A stretch of DNA of 64,000 nucleotides from Vreelandella massiliensis (lineage in GTDB: Bacteria > Pseudomonadota > Gammaproteobacteria > Pseudomonadales > Halomonadaceae). This document shows positions 36,232 through 47,436 of this stretch, piece by piece. The DNA is taken from contig NZ_LT699744.1 of NCBI RefSeq assembly GCF_900155385.1, positions 329,562 through 393,561 of the forward strand. Direction: 5' to 3'. Both the position numbers and the translations under genes were made by a program. Numbering within the stretch: position 1 is the first letter of the stretch; each line of letters begins with the position of its first letter. Under the pieces are notes generated by a model. It was not told where the DNA came from. It worked only from the letters and a program-made list of their open reading frames with translations, and searched no databases.

Positions 36232-37476
36232 TTATGCGGCATGCGATAAAAAGCTGTCGCCATCGGCCATGGCGGAAAGCGCGAAGAAATCGGCGAGCGT
36301 TTGGCCAATATCGGCAAAGGTAGCGCGCTCGCCCAAGGGGCCGGGCGCGAAACCGGCGCCAGATACCAGCACGGGCACGTATTCGCGGGTGTGTTCGGTG
36401 CCTTCCCAGCTCGGGTCGCAGCCGTGGTCGGCGGTGAGCAGTAACAGATCGTCATCGTCGAGCGCGGCGAGAAGCTCCGGCAGGCGGGCGTCGAAGTGCT
36501 CAAGGGCGGCGGCGTAGCCCGGCACGTCCCGGCGGTGGCCGTAGAGCGAATCGAAATCGACAAAATTGGTCATGATCATGGTCGCACGATTATGAGCGTC
36601 AGGGGCGGTGCGCGCCACCTCGGAGAGCGTGGCCTCCATCAACGCGTCGTGGCCGCTGGCTTTCACCTTGTGGGTGATACCGCAGTGGGCGTAGATATCG
36701 GCGATTTTGCCGATCGATACCACTTCGCCCCCGGCCTCGGCGAGCTTTTGCAGCACCGTGGGAGAGGGCGGCTCGATGCTGAAATCGCGGCGGTTGCCGG
36801 TGCGGGCGAACTCGTCTCTGTGTTCCCCCATAAAGGGGCGGGCAATGACGCGGCCGATGTTGTAGGGCTCAAGGAGCTCGCGCACGGTCTCGCACAGGGC
36901 GTAAAGCCGCTCAAGGCCGAAGTGCTCCTCGTGAGCGGCAATCTGAAACACTGAATCCGCCGAGGTGTACACAATCGGCTTGCCGGTGGCAATGTGCTCT
37001 TCGCCCAGGCGGGCAATGATCTCGGTGCCGGAAGCGTGACAGTTGCCGATCACGCCGGGGAGGTTTGCCTCAGTGACAATCTTGTCGAGCAAATCCGCCG
37101 GGAAACTCTCGGTTTTGTCGAGAAAGTAGCCCCAGTCAAAGCGCACCGGAACCCCCGCGATTTCCCAATGGCCGGAGGGCGTGTCCTTACCGCTGGAGAT
37201 CTCTTTGGCGTGGGCGTACGCGCCTGTCAACGTATCCGGCAGCGTCACCCCGTCCGCGACGCTCCCTGTCGCATCGCGGTGGGCGTGAAAAAGTCCCAGT
37301 GCCGCCATGTTGGGCAGCTTCAGGGGGCCTGAGCGCTCGGCGTTGTCGGCCTCACCGCGGGCGCAGGCGGCGGCGATATGGCCCAAGGTGTCGGCACCCT
37401 GATCGCCAAACTTCGCGGCGTCCGGGGCGCTGCCGATACCAAACGAATCCAGGACTACAACAATCGCGCGGCGCAT
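36232..37476 (-). CDS. deoB: Phosphopentomutase
   Basis: 414 residues, alkaline phosphatase superfamily: [15 protein letters not shown] at the N-terminus, [12 protein letters not shown] with the phosphorylated Thr, [13 protein letters not shown] and [19 protein letters not shown] for the two Mn2+ sites. It converts (deoxy)ribose-1-phosphate to the 5-phosphate, linking deoA/deoD with deoC. TAATG overlap with deoA. Confidence 0.96.
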   Translation of the reverse strand: MRRAIVVVLDSFGIGSAPDAAKFGDQGADTLGHIAAACARGEADNAERSGPLKLPNMAALGLFHAHRDATGSVADGVTLPDTLTGAYAHAKEISSGKDTPSGHWEIAGVPVRFDWGYFLDKTESFPADLLDKIVTEANLPGVIGNCHASGTEIIARLGEEHIATGKPIVYTSADSVFQIAAHEEHFGLERLYALCETVRELLEPYNIGRVIARPFMGEHRDEFARTGNRRDFSIEPPSPTVLQKLAEAGGEVVSIGKIADIYAHCGITHKVKASGHDALMEATLSEVARTAPDAHNRATMIMTNFVDFDSLYGHRRDVPGYAAALEHFDARLPELLAALDDDDLLLLTADHGCDPSWEGTEHTREYVPVLVSGAGFAPGPLGERATFADIGQTLADFFALSAMADGDSFLSHAA

Positions 37477-38804
37477 TAGGCGTCTCCTCGGAAGGTGTCT
37501 TGCAGCAGCGTGTCGGCGGTCGCGGGCGCCTCGCCCAGGGTAACCGCCGCGCGTAGCTGGGCGGCGGCGCGGGCGGCGGCGTCTTCGCTTTGTGCGTGAA
37601 CACGCGCTAGCGGTCGCTGGCTATCGACATGTGCGCCAATTTCGGCAATGTCGCTAAAGCCCACGCGATGATCGACACGGGCGTCGTTGCGCAGGCGGCC
37701 GCCGCCGAGTTCCACCACGCTCATGCCCACCGCGCGGGTATCGATGCGCTGGACAGTGCCGCTCTGCTCGGGATACACGGCGTGAATCACCGGGGCGGTG
37801 GCCAGGTAATGCGCCGGGCGTTCGATAAAATCGGCCGGGCCGCCAAGCTCGCGCACCATGCGGGCGAACACGTCGGCGGCGGCACCTGAGGCCAGCGCGT
37901 ACTCAAGCTTAACGAGCGCCTCTTCGCGACCCGCAACCAGCTTGCCGGCGATCAGCATTTCCACCGCCAGCTCGCGGGTCACCTGCATCACGCGGCTGTC
38001 GGAACGCTCACCGCGCAGCAGCGCCAGAGTCTCGACGATCTCCACCGCGTTGCCGGCGCAGGGGGCGAGCGGCTGGCTCATGTCGGTAAGAAGCGCCGTG
38101 GTCGGGGTGCCGGCCTGAGTGGCGACATTGGCAATGCTCTTGGCAAGCTCACGGGATTTTTCCGGCGTGGGCATAAAGGCACCGCTGCCGACTTTGACAT
38201 CCATCACCAGAGCATCCAGGCCCGAGGCCAGTTTTTTGCCCAGAATCGAGGCGGTGATCAGCGGGATCGACTCCACCGTGGCGGTCACATCGCGTACCCC
38301 GTAGAGGCGTTTATCCGCCGGGGCGAGGTTGCCGGTTTGACCGATGATCGCCACGCCGGTGGATTTGACCACCTCGCCAAAACGCGCAGGCGAGGGGTAG
38401 GGATTGTAGCCGGGGATCGATTCAAGTTTATCCAGCGTGCCGCCGGTGTGCCCCAGGCCACGACCGGAAATCATCGGCACGAACGCGCCGCAGGCCGCGA
38501 CCCAGGGGCCAAGCACCAGCGATACCAGATCCCCCACGCCGCCGGTGGAGTGCTTGTCCACGATCGGGCCGGGGAGATCCCACTGCATTACCTGCCCAGA
38601 GTCGCGGGTGGCGGTGGTGAGCGCCACCACCTCTTCGCGGCTCATGCCGTTTAAAAACACCGCCATGGTGAAGGCGCCAATCTGGGCATCGCTGATGCGC
38701 TCATCGGCAATGCCCTGCACAAAGGCGGTCATCTCCTCGGCGCTGATCTCCCCGCCATCGCGCTTTAAGCGAATCAGCTCTTGAGGGAGCAGTGTGTGTG
38801 CCAT
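37476..38804 (-). CDS. deoA: Thymidine phosphorylase
   Basis: 442 residues from ATG 38804 (AAGGAGGG upstream; the frame is open to 38909 inside deoC). Family motif [23 protein letters not shown] and [10 protein letters not shown] are present. It splits thymidine and deoxyuridine into base and deoxyribose-1-phosphate. It overlaps deoC and deoB by one base each. Confidence 0.96.
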   Translation of the reverse strand: MAHTLLPQELIRLKRDGGEISAEEMTAFVQGIADERISDAQIGAFTMAVFLNGMSREEVVALTTATRDSGQVMQWDLPGPIVDKHSTGGVGDLVSLVLGPWVAACGAFVPMISGRGLGHTGGTLDKLESIPGYNPYPSPARFGEVVKSTGVAIIGQTGNLAPADKRLYGVRDVTATVESIPLITASILGKKLASGLDALVMDVKVGSGAFMPTPEKSRELAKSIANVATQAGTPTTALLTDMSQPLAPCAGNAVEIVETLALLRGERSDSRVMQVTRELAVEMLIAGKLVAGREEALVKLEYALASGAAADVFARMVRELGGPADFIERPAHYLATAPVIHAVYPEQSGTVQRIDTRAVGMSVVELGGGRLRNDARVDHRVGFSDIAEIGAHVDSQRPLARVHAQSEDAAARAAAQLRAAVTLGEAPATADTLLQDTFRGDA

Positions 38805-39589
38805 TAGTACCCTCCTTGCGGGGATGCCATGGGGCTGCCGCTGAGTGTGGCGAGCAGGTCGTCCAGCAGGCTTGAGGCGCCAAAGCGGAAATGCTTCGGC
38901 GTGATCCATTGCTCGCCCATGATGTCGCTTGCCAGGGTCAGATAAGCGGCGGCCTCGACGGTCGTGCGCACGCCGCCGGCGGCTTTAAAGCCGACCTCTT
39001 TGCCACTCGCTTTAATCGCGTTGAGCATGATCTCGGCGGCTTCGAGCGTGGCATTCACCTCGACCTTGCCGGTGGAGGTTTTGATGAAGTCAGCGCCGCC
39101 CTCGATCGCTAACTCGCTGGCGCGTTGGATCAGCGCGGGCGCTTTGAGTTCGCCCGATTCGATGATGACTTTCAAAAGCGCTTGGCCTCCGCAGGCGGCG
39201 TGGCACATCTCGACCAGCTCCAGGCCGGTCTCCTCGTCGCCCGCCATTAGGCTGCGGTAGGGAAACACCACGTCGACTTCATCGGCGCCCGAGGCGACGG
39301 CCTCGCGGGTGGCGCGGGCAGCCGCCATAATGTCGTCACCGCCATCGGGGAAGTTCGTCACGGTGGCGATTTTGACCTCGCCGCTGAGCTTGTGGGCGAT
39401 CAGGGCGCGCCGCGCGGTCACGATAAATTGCGGGTAGACGCATACCGCGGCGGGGTGGCCGAAGGGCGTTTTCACTTTTTGGCACAGTGACTCAATGGTC
39501 CCGTCGGTGTCGTCAGCGTTAAGGCTGGTGAGATCCATCAGCGAAAGCGCTTGGCGCGCGGCTTGGGGAAGATTAATCGAAGCGGTCAT
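38804..39589 (-). CDS. deoC: Deoxyribose-phosphate aldolase
   Basis: 261 residues, the E. coli-like class I form. [21 protein letters not shown] with the first active-site Lys, DFIKTSTGK with the Schiff-base Lys and [10 protein letters not shown] are present. It cleaves deoxyribose-5-phosphate to acetaldehyde and glyceraldehyde-3-phosphate. Confidence 0.96.
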   Translation of the reverse strand: MTASINLPQAARQALSLMDLTSLNADDTDGTIESLCQKVKTPFGHPAAVCVYPQFIVTARRALIAHKLSGEVKIATVTNFPDGGDDIMAAARATREAVASGADEVDVVFPYRSLMAGDEETGLELVEMCHAACGGQALLKVIIESGELKAPALIQRASELAIEGGADFIKTSTGKVEVNATLEAAEIMLNAIKASGKEVGFKAAGGVRTTVEAAAYLTLASDIMGEQWITPKHFRFGASSLLDDLLATLSGSPMASPQGGY

Positions 39590-39637
39590 GGGGTATCTCT
39601 GTATGGTGTAAACCTAACAATCAAAACGTCACGCCCG

Positions 39638-40915
39638 TTAAGCGATGGCGCCGCCTAGGGCGAGGAAAAAGCCGGCCATGGTGGCCGACATCAAATTCGA
39701 GAGCGTTCCGGCCAGCACGGCCTTGAGGCCAAAACGGGCGATTTCATGGCGGCGGGAAGGCGCGATGCTCCCCAAGCCGCCGAGCAGAATGGCAATCGAC
39801 GACAGGTTGGCGAAACCGCATAGCGCGAAGGACAAAATGGCCATGGTGTGGGGCGTCATGACCTGCCCGGTGGCCGCCACCACCTGCTCGCCATCCAGGT
39901 AAGGGGCAAGGTTGATATAGGCGACAAACTCGTTGATCACGAGTTTTTGGCCGATAAACGAACCGGCAAGCGTGGCTTCTTCCCACGGCACGCCGAGCAA
40001 AAACGCCAAGGGCGCAAAGAGCCAGCCTAGAATCAGCTCAAGGCTTAATGACGCCATGCCAAACCAGCCGCCGATGCCGCCGAGCATGCCGTTGAGCAGC
40101 GCGATCAGGCCGATAAAGGCGAGCAGCATGGCCCCGACGTTGGCGGCTAGTTTAAGCCCTGAGGTGGCGCCGTTGGCCGCCGCATCGAGCACGTTGCTGG
40201 GTTTGTCCGCGCTCTGCTCCTGCTCCTCCTCGATCCGGGAGACACTATCGGCAGGCTCCTGGGTCTCCGGCATGATCAGCTTGGCGAACAGAAGCCCACC
40301 CGGGGCCGCCATGAACGAAGCGGCGACCAAATACTCCATGGGGATACCCAGTGCTGCGTAACCCGCCAACACGGAGCCCGCCACGGACGCCAAGCCGCCG
40401 CACATCACCGCGAAGAGCTGCGAGGGGGTCATGCGGGCGATAAAGGGGCGCACCACCAGAGGCGCTTCGGTTTGGCCAACAAAGATATTCGCCGTGGCCG
40501 AGAGCGACTCGGTGCGCGAGGTGCCGAGTGCCTTCTGCAGCGCGCCGCCGAGGAGGCGAATCACCCACTGCATAATGCCGATGTAGTAAAGCACGGCGAT
40601 CAGTGAAGAGAAGAAAATAATCACCGGCAGGACTTTGATCGCGAACACAAAGCCCACCTCCTCGACGTTGGCCAAGCCGCCGAACAGAAACTCGATGCCG
40701 TCGTTGGCGTATAGCACCACTTGGCTGACGCCGCTAGAGATCGCTTGCAGCACGCTCTGCCCGATGGGCACGTAGAGCACAAAGGCGCCGATGCCCGCTT
40801 GAATCGCGAAAGCGCCGATTACGGTGCGTAGCCGAATGGCGCGGCGGTCGTAGGAAAACAGCAGCGCAATGGCAATCAGCGTCACCATGCCGACCAGGCT
40901 CATTAGCAGTGTCAT
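39638..40915 (-). CDS. nupC: Concentrative nucleoside transporter NupC family
   Basis: 425 residues, about ten membrane segments; [27 protein letters not shown], the [13 protein letters not shown] motif and [13 protein letters not shown] near the C-terminus are CNT signatures. It imports nucleosides with Na+ or H+, which fits its place at the head of the deo salvage operon. AAGGA is upstream of the ATG. Confidence 0.93.
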   Translation of the reverse strand: MTLLMSLVGMVTLIAIALLFSYDRRAIRLRTVIGAFAIQAGIGAFVLYVPIGQSVLQAISSGVSQVVLYANDGIEFLFGGLANVEEVGFVFAIKVLPVIIFFSSLIAVLYYIGIMQWVIRLLGGALQKALGTSRTESLSATANIFVGQTEAPLVVRPFIARMTPSQLFAVMCGGLASVAGSVLAGYAALGIPMEYLVAASFMAAPGGLLFAKLIMPETQEPADSVSRIEEEQEQSADKPSNVLDAAANGATSGLKLAANVGAMLLAFIGLIALLNGMLGGIGGWFGMASLSLELILGWLFAPLAFLLGVPWEEATLAGSFIGQKLVINEFVAYINLAPYLDGEQVVAATGQVMTPHTMAILSFALCGFANLSSIAILLGGLGSIAPSRRHEIARFGLKAVLAGTLSNLMSATMAGFFLALGGAIA

Positions 40916-40965
40916 GGGAAATATCCTTCGCTGTATCGAATTGTTGTTGTGATTACCGTAGCTGT

Positions 40966-43170
40966 CTAGGCGCGCTGCTGCGAAGACTGAATCGCGGTAA
41001 GCGCGATGGTGTAGACAATATCGTCCACCAGGGCGCCGCGGGATAAGTCGTTCACCGGCTTGTTCAAGCCTTGCAGCATGGGGCCGACACTGACCACCCG
41101 CGCACTGCGCTGCACTGCTTTGTAGGTGGTGTTGCCGGTATTGAGGTCGGGGAACACAAACACGGTGGCGCGACCCGCCACGGGTGAATCAGGCGCTTTT
41201 TGTTGGCCCACGCTCTCAATGGCGGCGGCGTCGTACTGCAGCGGGCCGTCGATCGCCAAGTGAGGGGCGCGCGCTTTGGCGATGCGTGTCGCCTCGCGCA
41301 CTTTCTCCACGTCCGCGCCGCTGCCCGACTCACCCGTCGAGTAGCTGATCATCGCCACCCGGGGCTCGATGCCAAACGCCTCGGCGGAGCGAGCGCTTTG
41401 CAGCGCAATTTCGGCCAGCGTTTCGGCGTCCGGGTCGGGGTTGACCGCACAATCGCCGTACACCACGACCTGCTCGGGCAGCAGCATGAAAAAGATCGAC
41501 GACACCTGGCGGTATTCGGGAGCGGTCTTGATCAGCTGAAACGCCGGGCGCACGGTATTGGCAGTGGTGTGAACGGCGCCGGAGACCAGGCCATCCACCT
41601 CGTCGAGCTGCAGCATCATGGTGCCCAGCACCACGTTGTCATGCAGCTGGGCATCCGCGGTAATGTCGTTGAGCTTGCCACGGCGCAGCGCCACCATCGG
41701 TTCGATGTAGCTTGCTCGGGTGCTTTCGGGGTCGATGATCGTGAGTTCATCGGGCAGCGTCAGGCCGCGGTGGTGGGCAATGTTCTCGATCTCTTCGCGG
41801 TTACCCAATAGCACACAGTGAGCGATGCCGCGGCGCTGGCAGATAATCGCCGCTTCGATGGTGCGCGGCTCGTTGCCTTCCGGCAGGACGATGCGTTTGT
41901 GGCCCTGCTGAGCGAGCTTCACCAACTGGTGGCGAAATGCCGACGGCGACAGGCGGCGGGTATAGCCGCGGTTAAGGTGATCTTTGAGGGTGTCTTTGAG
42001 CCAGTCTAAATCGATATGCGCGGCGACAAACTGCGCCACGCGCTCGGCGCGCTCGAAATCATCCACGGGGATTTCCGCGCTGAGCTGACTCAGGTGGGTC
42101 GCCGTGTCCAAGCTATTGGTCTCTACCGAGAGCACCGGCAGGCCCGTGCGCAGGGCCGGGCGGCACATCTCGATCATATCGGCGTTGGGCGTATAGCCGT
42201 TGGCGAGCAAGACACCGGCCAAACGCGTGCCGTTCATGGTGGCGAGCGCGGCGGCCAGCACCACGTCATCGCGATCGCCAGAGGTCACCACCAGACTGCC
42301 GGGCTTGAAGACATGCAGTGCGTTGGCAACGCTGCGGGCACACAGGCTGGTTGACAACACCCGCCGCTGTGCCGCTTCGCCTTCATTGAGCAGGGTGGCA
42401 TTGAGCGCCCGGGCCACATCCATGGTACGCGGGGCGCTAAGCGCTCTGCTGTAGGGCACCACGCCAATTAGGTGGAAGCGCTCGGTGGCAAGCGCCGGCG
42501 AGTGGCGGCGAAGCTCCTCAAGCACCGGCGCCTCTAGTTGTGGTTTGATGGCACCCGGGGCGGCGGTCGCATCACCCAGCTGGGTATCGTCTTGCGCATA
42601 GGGGAGGTTACGCATGCGCATCAGCATGCAGCCCAAGGTGCGCGAGGAGCTGATGCCGCCGAAGTTTCTGGCGTGCATATCCAGCTCTTCAGCAAGCCGC
42701 TGCGGCGCTTCAAGGTCGCCGGTGCCGACCAGGATAATGCGCGCATTGAGTGCGTGCGCCAGTTGGGTGTTGGTCTGGGTGGCGTAGGTGGTGCGCGTCG
42801 TGGGCACGACCCCTTCCACCACGACCAAATCGAGCGCGGTGCCGTCACGTTCGGCCTGATGGGTCACCTGGTCGTAAAGCTCGATGACGCTTTCCATCAA
42901 GTCATCGATATGGTCATCGCGCAGCAAACGCTCCAGGCGCGCTTGGGAAATCGGTGACGGCGGGCGTTGGTGGAGCGTGCGCGACACCAGCGCGGTCGAG
43001 CGGTCTGGTCCCGGGCCGTTAAGCTCATCCTGCATGAACGGCTTTAAAAAACCCGCCTTTAAACCGATGGTGTCTAGCGCTTGAATCAGCCCCAGGCAGG
43101 CGGACGTTAAGCCCGCGCCTTCGCTGGTGGGCACCAGAAGAATCGTTTGTGGCTCACTCTGCGTCATCAT
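40966..43170 (-). CDS. pta: Phosphate acetyltransferase (long form)
   Basis: 734 residues from ATG 43170 (the following codon is also ATG; the frame stays open to 43242 without support). Domain order: BioD-like P-loop domain ([19 protein letters not shown]), DRTGG domain (about 235-345) and the C-terminal PTA domain ([52 protein letters not shown]). It interconverts acetyl-CoA and acetyl phosphate. ackA is not adjacent. It lies upstream of nupC on the same strand with 50 bases between, so possible co-transcription links acetaldehyde/acetyl-CoA from deoxyribose to acetate metabolism. Confidence 0.95.
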   Translation of the reverse strand: MMTQSEPQTILLVPTSEGAGLTSACLGLIQALDTIGLKAGFLKPFMQDELNGPGPDRSTALVSRTLHQRPPSPISQARLERLLRDDHIDDLMESVIELYDQVTHQAERDGTALDLVVVEGVVPTTRTTYATQTNTQLAHALNARIILVGTGDLEAPQRLAEELDMHARNFGGISSSRTLGCMLMRMRNLPYAQDDTQLGDATAAPGAIKPQLEAPVLEELRRHSPALATERFHLIGVVPYSRALSAPRTMDVARALNATLLNEGEAAQRRVLSTSLCARSVANALHVFKPGSLVVTSGDRDDVVLAAALATMNGTRLAGVLLANGYTPNADMIEMCRPALRTGLPVLSVETNSLDTATHLSQLSAEIPVDDFERAERVAQFVAAHIDLDWLKDTLKDHLNRGYTRRLSPSAFRHQLVKLAQQGHKRIVLPEGNEPRTIEAAIICQRRGIAHCVLLGNREEIENIAHHRGLTLPDELTIIDPESTRASYIEPMVALRRGKLNDITADAQLHDNVVLGTMMLQLDEVDGLVSGAVHTTANTVRPAFQLIKTAPEYRQVSSIFFMLLPEQVVVYGDCAVNPDPDAETLAEIALQSARSAEAFGIEPRVAMISYSTGESGSGADVEKVREATRIAKARAPHLAIDGPLQYDAAAIESVGQQKAPDSPVAGRATVFVFPDLNTGNTTYKAVQRSARVVSVGPMLQGLNKPVNDLSRGALVDDIVYTIALTAIQSSQQRA

Positions 43171-43423
43171 GCGTGGGACTCTCAGCCTAAAGTTCGACCT
43201 TAGGTTAACATGCCTGCCTCGTAGGAAGCAGTGTCGAGCCACGCGGATTGATGCACTTCTTTGGTGCGAAAGAGGGCTCTTGTGGGGTGCGCCGCGTGTG
43301 CAGGGGTGCCTCTATCAGCGCCATGGCTTCTTCAAAACACGAGGGCAGCTTTGATTGGCACGAACTATGCATTGGCTTGTTAACGCTTTCGCAATGCGCT
43401 CCCTCTCTGCTGCAGGTGCTGCT

Positions 43424-44347
43424 ATGCCTTCTATGAAAACGCCCACTACCGCCGCGAGTGCCTCGCCGCCCGCGCGCCTACTGTTTACCGATTTAGATGG
43501 CTCGCTTCTGGATCATCACAGCTACGACTGGTCGCCGGCGATTCCTTGGCTTTCGCGGCTTAAAGCACAGAGCGTGCCAGTGATTCCGGTGACGAGCAAA
43601 ACTCGCAGCGAGATCTTGCCGCTGCGCGTGGCGCTGGGGTTGGAAAGCGCGCCTTTTATCGCTGAAAACGGCGCGGTGGTGGGGCTGCCTAGCGACTGGT
43701 GCCACGCGCGACTAGATCGCCAGCTCGGTCGCGACGGGCTCGCGATTCAAACGTTGGGAGTGGATATCGGCTTTATTCGTCAGCGGCTCAACGTCTGGCG
43801 CGGGCGCCTGGCGGATACGCCGGGGATGGCGTTCACCACCATGAGCGAGATGACCCTGGAGGCACTCTGCACTTTCACCGGCCTCCCCGAGCTCGAGGCG
43901 CGGCTGGCGCGCTTGCGTGAGGGCAGCGAGCCGCTGGTGTGGGAAGGCAGTGACGCGGGGCTCGACGCGCTGCGCCAGGGTCTCGATGGCGATGGGTTAC
44001 AGCTTGTGCGCGGAGGGCGTTTTTGGCACGTGACCGGCCACTCGCACAAAGGCAGCGCGGTGCAGTGGCTGATCGAGCGCTTTGCGTCGCTTAGAGGGGT
44101 AGCGCCGCAAACGCTGGCGCTAGGCGACGGGCCCAACGATGTCGCCATGCTCGAAGCGGTGGATCAAGCGGTGGTGATTCGTGGTTTTCATGGGTTTGAA
44201 GTGGCGCCACAGCAAGCGGCGCTTTACCGCACCGAGGCCACAGGGCCAAGCGGTTGGGCCGAGGGGGTGGCCCACTGGTGGGGGCGAGCCGAGTGCCGGG
44301 TAATGCCAGCGGCGCTGAGTCAATCGGCGGCGGAGGTGACGCGATGA
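43424..44347 (+). CDS. Glucosyl/mannosyl-3-phosphoglycerate phosphatase (HAD IIB)
   Basis: 307 residues if the ATG at 43424 is used. The start is uncertain: TTG 43355 and ATGs at 43367, 43394 and 43433 are all in frame and none has a strong binding site. HAD motifs: LLFTDLDGSLLD (nucleophile Asp), PVTSKTRSE, HSHKGSAVQWL (Lys) and LALGDGPNDVAMLEA. It belongs to the MpgP family that dephosphorylates mannosyl- or glucosyl-3-phosphoglycerate. The ATGA overlap with the next gene, a GpgS-like synthase, favours the glucosyl form. Confidence 0.8.
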   Translation: MPSMKTPTTAASASPPARLLFTDLDGSLLDHHSYDWSPAIPWLSRLKAQSVPVIPVTSKTRSEILPLRVALGLESAPFIAENGAVVGLPSDWCHARLDRQLGRDGLAIQTLGVDIGFIRQRLNVWRGRLADTPGMAFTTMSEMTLEALCTFTGLPELEARLARLREGSEPLVWEGSDAGLDALRQGLDGDGLQLVRGGRFWHVTGHSHKGSAVQWLIERFASLRGVAPQTLALGDGPNDVAMLEAVDQAVVIRGFHGFEVAPQQAALYRTEATGPSGWAEGVAHWWGRAECRVMPAALSQSAAEVTR

Positions 44348-45564
44348 GCGACTTCCATCAAAACGGCATTATCACCGATTTTCATAACCTCACCCGGCGC
44401 CCGGTAGAAACGTTGGAAGAGGAGTTGCTCGGGTTTAGCCAGCGCCGCCCGATGAGTCTGATTCTGCCCTCGCTCTACTCAGAGCTAGAAGGTCCGGCGC
44501 TCAACGCGATCGTCAACGACATTGCCCAAGTGCCCTATTTGTCCGAGGTGGTGATTGGGCTCGACCGCGCCGACCGCAAGCAGTTCTTGCACGCGCGCGA
44601 CTTCTTTTCGCGCCTACCGCAGCGCCACCGGATTTTGTGGAACGACGGTCCCCGGCTGCGCGCCCTGGATAAGGAGCTGGAAGCCCAGGGGCTCTCGCCG
44701 GGCGAGCCGGGCAAAGGGCGTAATGTCTGGTTTTGCGCCGGGTTTGTTCAGGCCTCGGGGCGGGGCGAAGTCGTGGGGCTGCATGACTGCGATATCTTGA
44801 CCTACGACCGCGGTTTGCTGGCGCGCCTTTTCTATCCAGTCGCGCATCCGCACTTTAACTACGAGTTCTGCAAGGGCTACTATCCGCGCATCGCGAAGGG
44901 CAAGCTCAACGGTCGCGTCTCCCGTCTGATGGTCACGCCGCTGCTGCGTGCGCTAAAAAAGATCCATGGTCCGCTGCCTTATCTTGAGTACCTCGACAGC
45001 TACCGCTATGCGCTCTCGGGTGAGTTCTCGATGCGCGCGGAGGTGCTCGACGGTATCCGCATTCCCGCCGATTGGGGGCTTGAGATTGGGGTGCTCTCGG
45101 AGGTGCATCGCAACTACTCGACCAAACGGCTGTGCCAGGTTGACCTCGCCGATGCCTACGATCACAAGCATCAACCGGTATCGGAAGAGGATGCCACCAC
45201 CGGCCTCAACCGCATGAGCCTGGATATCGCCAAGGCGCTCTACCGCAAGCTGGCCACCCAAGGCGTCACCTTTAGCGCGGAGGGGTTTCGCACCCTGAAA
45301 GCCACCTACTACCGCCTGGCGCTGGACTTGATCGAAGCGTATGACCACGATGCGGTGATGAACGGGCTGAGTCTGGATCGCCACGCCGAGGAGCGCGCCG
45401 TGGAGCTTTTCGCCGCCAACCTTCTGGAGGCGGGCAGCGCCTTTCTCGACAACCCCGGCGAGCGCCCGTTTATCCCCAGCTGGAACCGCGTGCGCGCGGC
45501 GATCCCCGGCATCCTGCCGCGCCTGCACGCGGCGGTAGAAGCGGATAACCAAGGCGATGTTTAA
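44344..45564 (+). CDS. Glucosyl-3-phosphoglycerate synthase-like glycosyltransferase
   Basis: 406 residues. GT-A fold similar to GpgS/GT81: MSLILPSLYSELEGPALNAIV, EVVIGLDRAD, a DxD-like HDCDILTYDRG (about residue 154) and WGLEIGVLSEVHRNYS. It should join NDP-glucose to 3-phosphoglycerate; the phosphatase encoded just upstream then yields glucosylglycerate, a compatible solute made under salt stress and nitrogen limitation. A mannosyl donor cannot be excluded from sequence. Confidence 0.78.
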   Translation: MSDFHQNGIITDFHNLTRRPVETLEEELLGFSQRRPMSLILPSLYSELEGPALNAIVNDIAQVPYLSEVVIGLDRADRKQFLHARDFFSRLPQRHRILWNDGPRLRALDKELEAQGLSPGEPGKGRNVWFCAGFVQASGRGEVVGLHDCDILTYDRGLLARLFYPVAHPHFNYEFCKGYYPRIAKGKLNGRVSRLMVTPLLRALKKIHGPLPYLEYLDSYRYALSGEFSMRAEVLDGIRIPADWGLEIGVLSEVHRNYSTKRLCQVDLADAYDHKHQPVSEEDATTGLNRMSLDIAKALYRKLATQGVTFSAEGFRTLKATYYRLALDLIEAYDHDAVMNGLSLDRHAEERAVELFAANLLEAGSAFLDNPGERPFIPSWNRVRAAIPGILPRLHAAVEADNQGDV

Positions 45565-45596
45565 CCGCTCACCCTGAGCTTGTCTAAGGGTGGCGG
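45565..45596. terminator. REP-like palindrome between convergent genes
   Basis: CACCCT (45570-45575) pairs with AGGGTG (45587-45592), extended by CCGC/GCGG on the outside; the core GAGCTTGTCTA resembles the widespread proteobacterial repeat ending in GAGCTTGTCGAAGGG. It sits between convergent stops and probably ends transcription both ways. Confidence 0.55.
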
Positions 45597-45604
45597 GCCT
45601 GGCG

Positions 45605-47356
45605 TCAACTGCCCACCAACCACAGCCCCGCATAGGGCGGCAGGGTATCCGTCGCCACCCAAGTGTCATGGCTTGCGATATCCTCCCAGCGCTTGTCATT
45701 GAATACGCCGGCCAGGGCATCGAGCGGCTGCGGGGTATCGGTCACGTTGTGAATCGCCAGCAGGCGGCGGCCATCGGTTAGCGGGCCGCGCTCAAAGGCC
45801 AGAAGCGTCGCGGGCGTCTCCAGCACACGCTGGGCGGCATCGGGGTGAAAGCAAGGCTCCCGCCGGCGTACGTCCAGTAGACGCTTGAGCGCAAAAAAGA
45901 CGTCGTGGGTGGTGGTGCTGGGCGTGGCCAAAAGCCTCTCTAGTTCATCGCGCTGCCAACGGCGACGGTTGATCGAGCGCAGCCGCCCGCTGCGCTCCAC
46001 GCCTTCTAGGTCGTTCAGCGTGCCAGTAAGGGTATGCAGGTAGACGGCGGGAATGCCTTGCAGCCCCAGCATTAACTGCTGGCCGCAGAGAAAGCGCGGC
46101 ACTTGCCAGTGGTCCACGCCCCGCCGCGTGCCCTTCATGGCGTCAAACCAGGTGATATTGATTTCATAAGGCGTGTCGCTGCCATCAGGCTGGCGGCGCA
46201 TGCTGACAAAGCCCCCAAAACGGTGCATCAACTCGGTCAGTGCTTCAATATCGTGCGGCGCGAGCATGCCCTCCAGCGGGCGCACGCCGATGCCGTCGTG
46301 GCTGGCGGTAAAGTTAAGAAAGCGACACCCCGGTGGCAACTCGGGCAGGCGTGAAAGCCAAGTGGCCAGGGTGCCCGCCTCGCCGCTGGTCAGCGTGTGC
46401 AGCAGAAGCGGGGGCAGCGGGAATTGATACACCAAATGGGCTTTGTCGGCGCCGAAATAGCTGATGTTCTCTTCATGGGGCACGTTGGTTTCGGTCAGCA
46501 GCAGCGTGCCAGGGGCGACGTGGTCCACCACCGCGCGCAGCAGGCGCACGATTTCGTGGGTTTGTGGCAGGTGAATGCTCGGCGTGCCGACTTCTTTCCA
46601 CAGATAGGCGATCGCGTCCAGGCGAATCACCCGGGCGCCCTGCTGCAAATAGAACAGCAGAATACCGACAAACTCCAGCAGCACGTCGGGGTTGGCGAAG
46701 TTGAGATCAATCTGGTCCTCGGAAAACGTCGCCCAGACGTAGCGGGTGCCGCGCCGCGTGGCGATGGGCGCCAGAAGCGGCGTGCTTCGCGGGCGCACCA
46801 CGGCGGAAAGGTCGGTCGCCGGGTCCATTTCGATGAAGTAGTCGCGCCCGGGCAGGCTGCCCGAGAGGTAATCGACAAACCAGAGCGACTCCCGCGAGAC
46901 GTGGTTCAGCACCAGATCGACCGCCAGATCGCCATAGCGGGAAAGCGCACGCACGTCCTGCCAGCCGCCGAGCGCTGGGTCGACCTCGCGGTAATGAATC
47001 ACCGAGAAGCCGTCGTCGCTGCTCCAGGGGAAAAACGGCAGCAAGTGTACGCCACTGAAGGTGTCGCGCAAGTGCGTGGAGAGACAGTCCGCGAGCACGG
47101 CAAGGGGTGGGGTATCGCCATCAAGCACGCTGTTGGCGTAGGTGATCAGCCACTGGTCGCGCTCGCTCCAAAGCGGTGCGTCGGGTTGGGTCTCCGCTGG
47201 TGGCGCCTGGTGCTCAAGAAGCACCATCAAGCGGCGCAGGACTTCATCGGCGCGCTCGCCGTAGAGCCGGCGTAAGTGACGGTGAGCGCGGGCCTGGAAG
47301 GCGTGCGCGTCAAGTGCGGTGGTAGGGGACGGGATAACAGGCAGAGGCTGCGGCAT
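45605..47356 (-). CDS. GH13 sugar phosphorylase, probably glucosylglycerate phosphorylase
   Basis: 583 residues. TIM-barrel glucosidase of the sucrose phosphorylase type (GH13_18): VIRLDAIAYLW with the nucleophile Asp (about 243), LLTETNVPHEENISYFG with the acid/base Glu, and NFTASHDGIGVRPLEG with the third carboxylate. It is longer than sucrose phosphorylases (about 490-510). Its position facing the glucosylglycerate synthase and phosphatase suggests it reclaims glucosylglycerate with phosphate to glucose-1-phosphate and glycerate; sucrose phosphorylase is the alternative. GGAGAG precedes the ATG. Confidence 0.75.
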   Translation of the reverse strand: MPQPLPVIPSPTTALDAHAFQARAHRHLRRLYGERADEVLRRLMVLLEHQAPPAETQPDAPLWSERDQWLITYANSVLDGDTPPLAVLADCLSTHLRDTFSGVHLLPFFPWSSDDGFSVIHYREVDPALGGWQDVRALSRYGDLAVDLVLNHVSRESLWFVDYLSGSLPGRDYFIEMDPATDLSAVVRPRSTPLLAPIATRRGTRYVWATFSEDQIDLNFANPDVLLEFVGILLFYLQQGARVIRLDAIAYLWKEVGTPSIHLPQTHEIVRLLRAVVDHVAPGTLLLTETNVPHEENISYFGADKAHLVYQFPLPPLLLHTLTSGEAGTLATWLSRLPELPPGCRFLNFTASHDGIGVRPLEGMLAPHDIEALTELMHRFGGFVSMRRQPDGSDTPYEINITWFDAMKGTRRGVDHWQVPRFLCGQQLMLGLQGIPAVYLHTLTGTLNDLEGVERSGRLRSINRRRWQRDELERLLATPSTTTHDVFFALKRLLDVRRREPCFHPDAAQRVLETPATLLAFERGPLTDGRRLLAIHNVTDTPQPLDALAGVFNDKRWEDIASHDTWVATDTLPPYAGLWLVGS

Positions 47357-47436
47357 GGTCTCTCCGATAACGCGAGGCGGGCGTTCGCTGTAGGGAAGTA
47401 GCGGTAGAGCGCTATGCAGAGAGCGTGCCAGCCGCG

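Noticed and set aside
44953-45720. Minus-strand ORF containing LRQAQGERLN.
   Set aside because: That peptide is the usual translation of the REP-like palindrome at 45565-45596; the rest is antisense to the glycosyltransferase gene.
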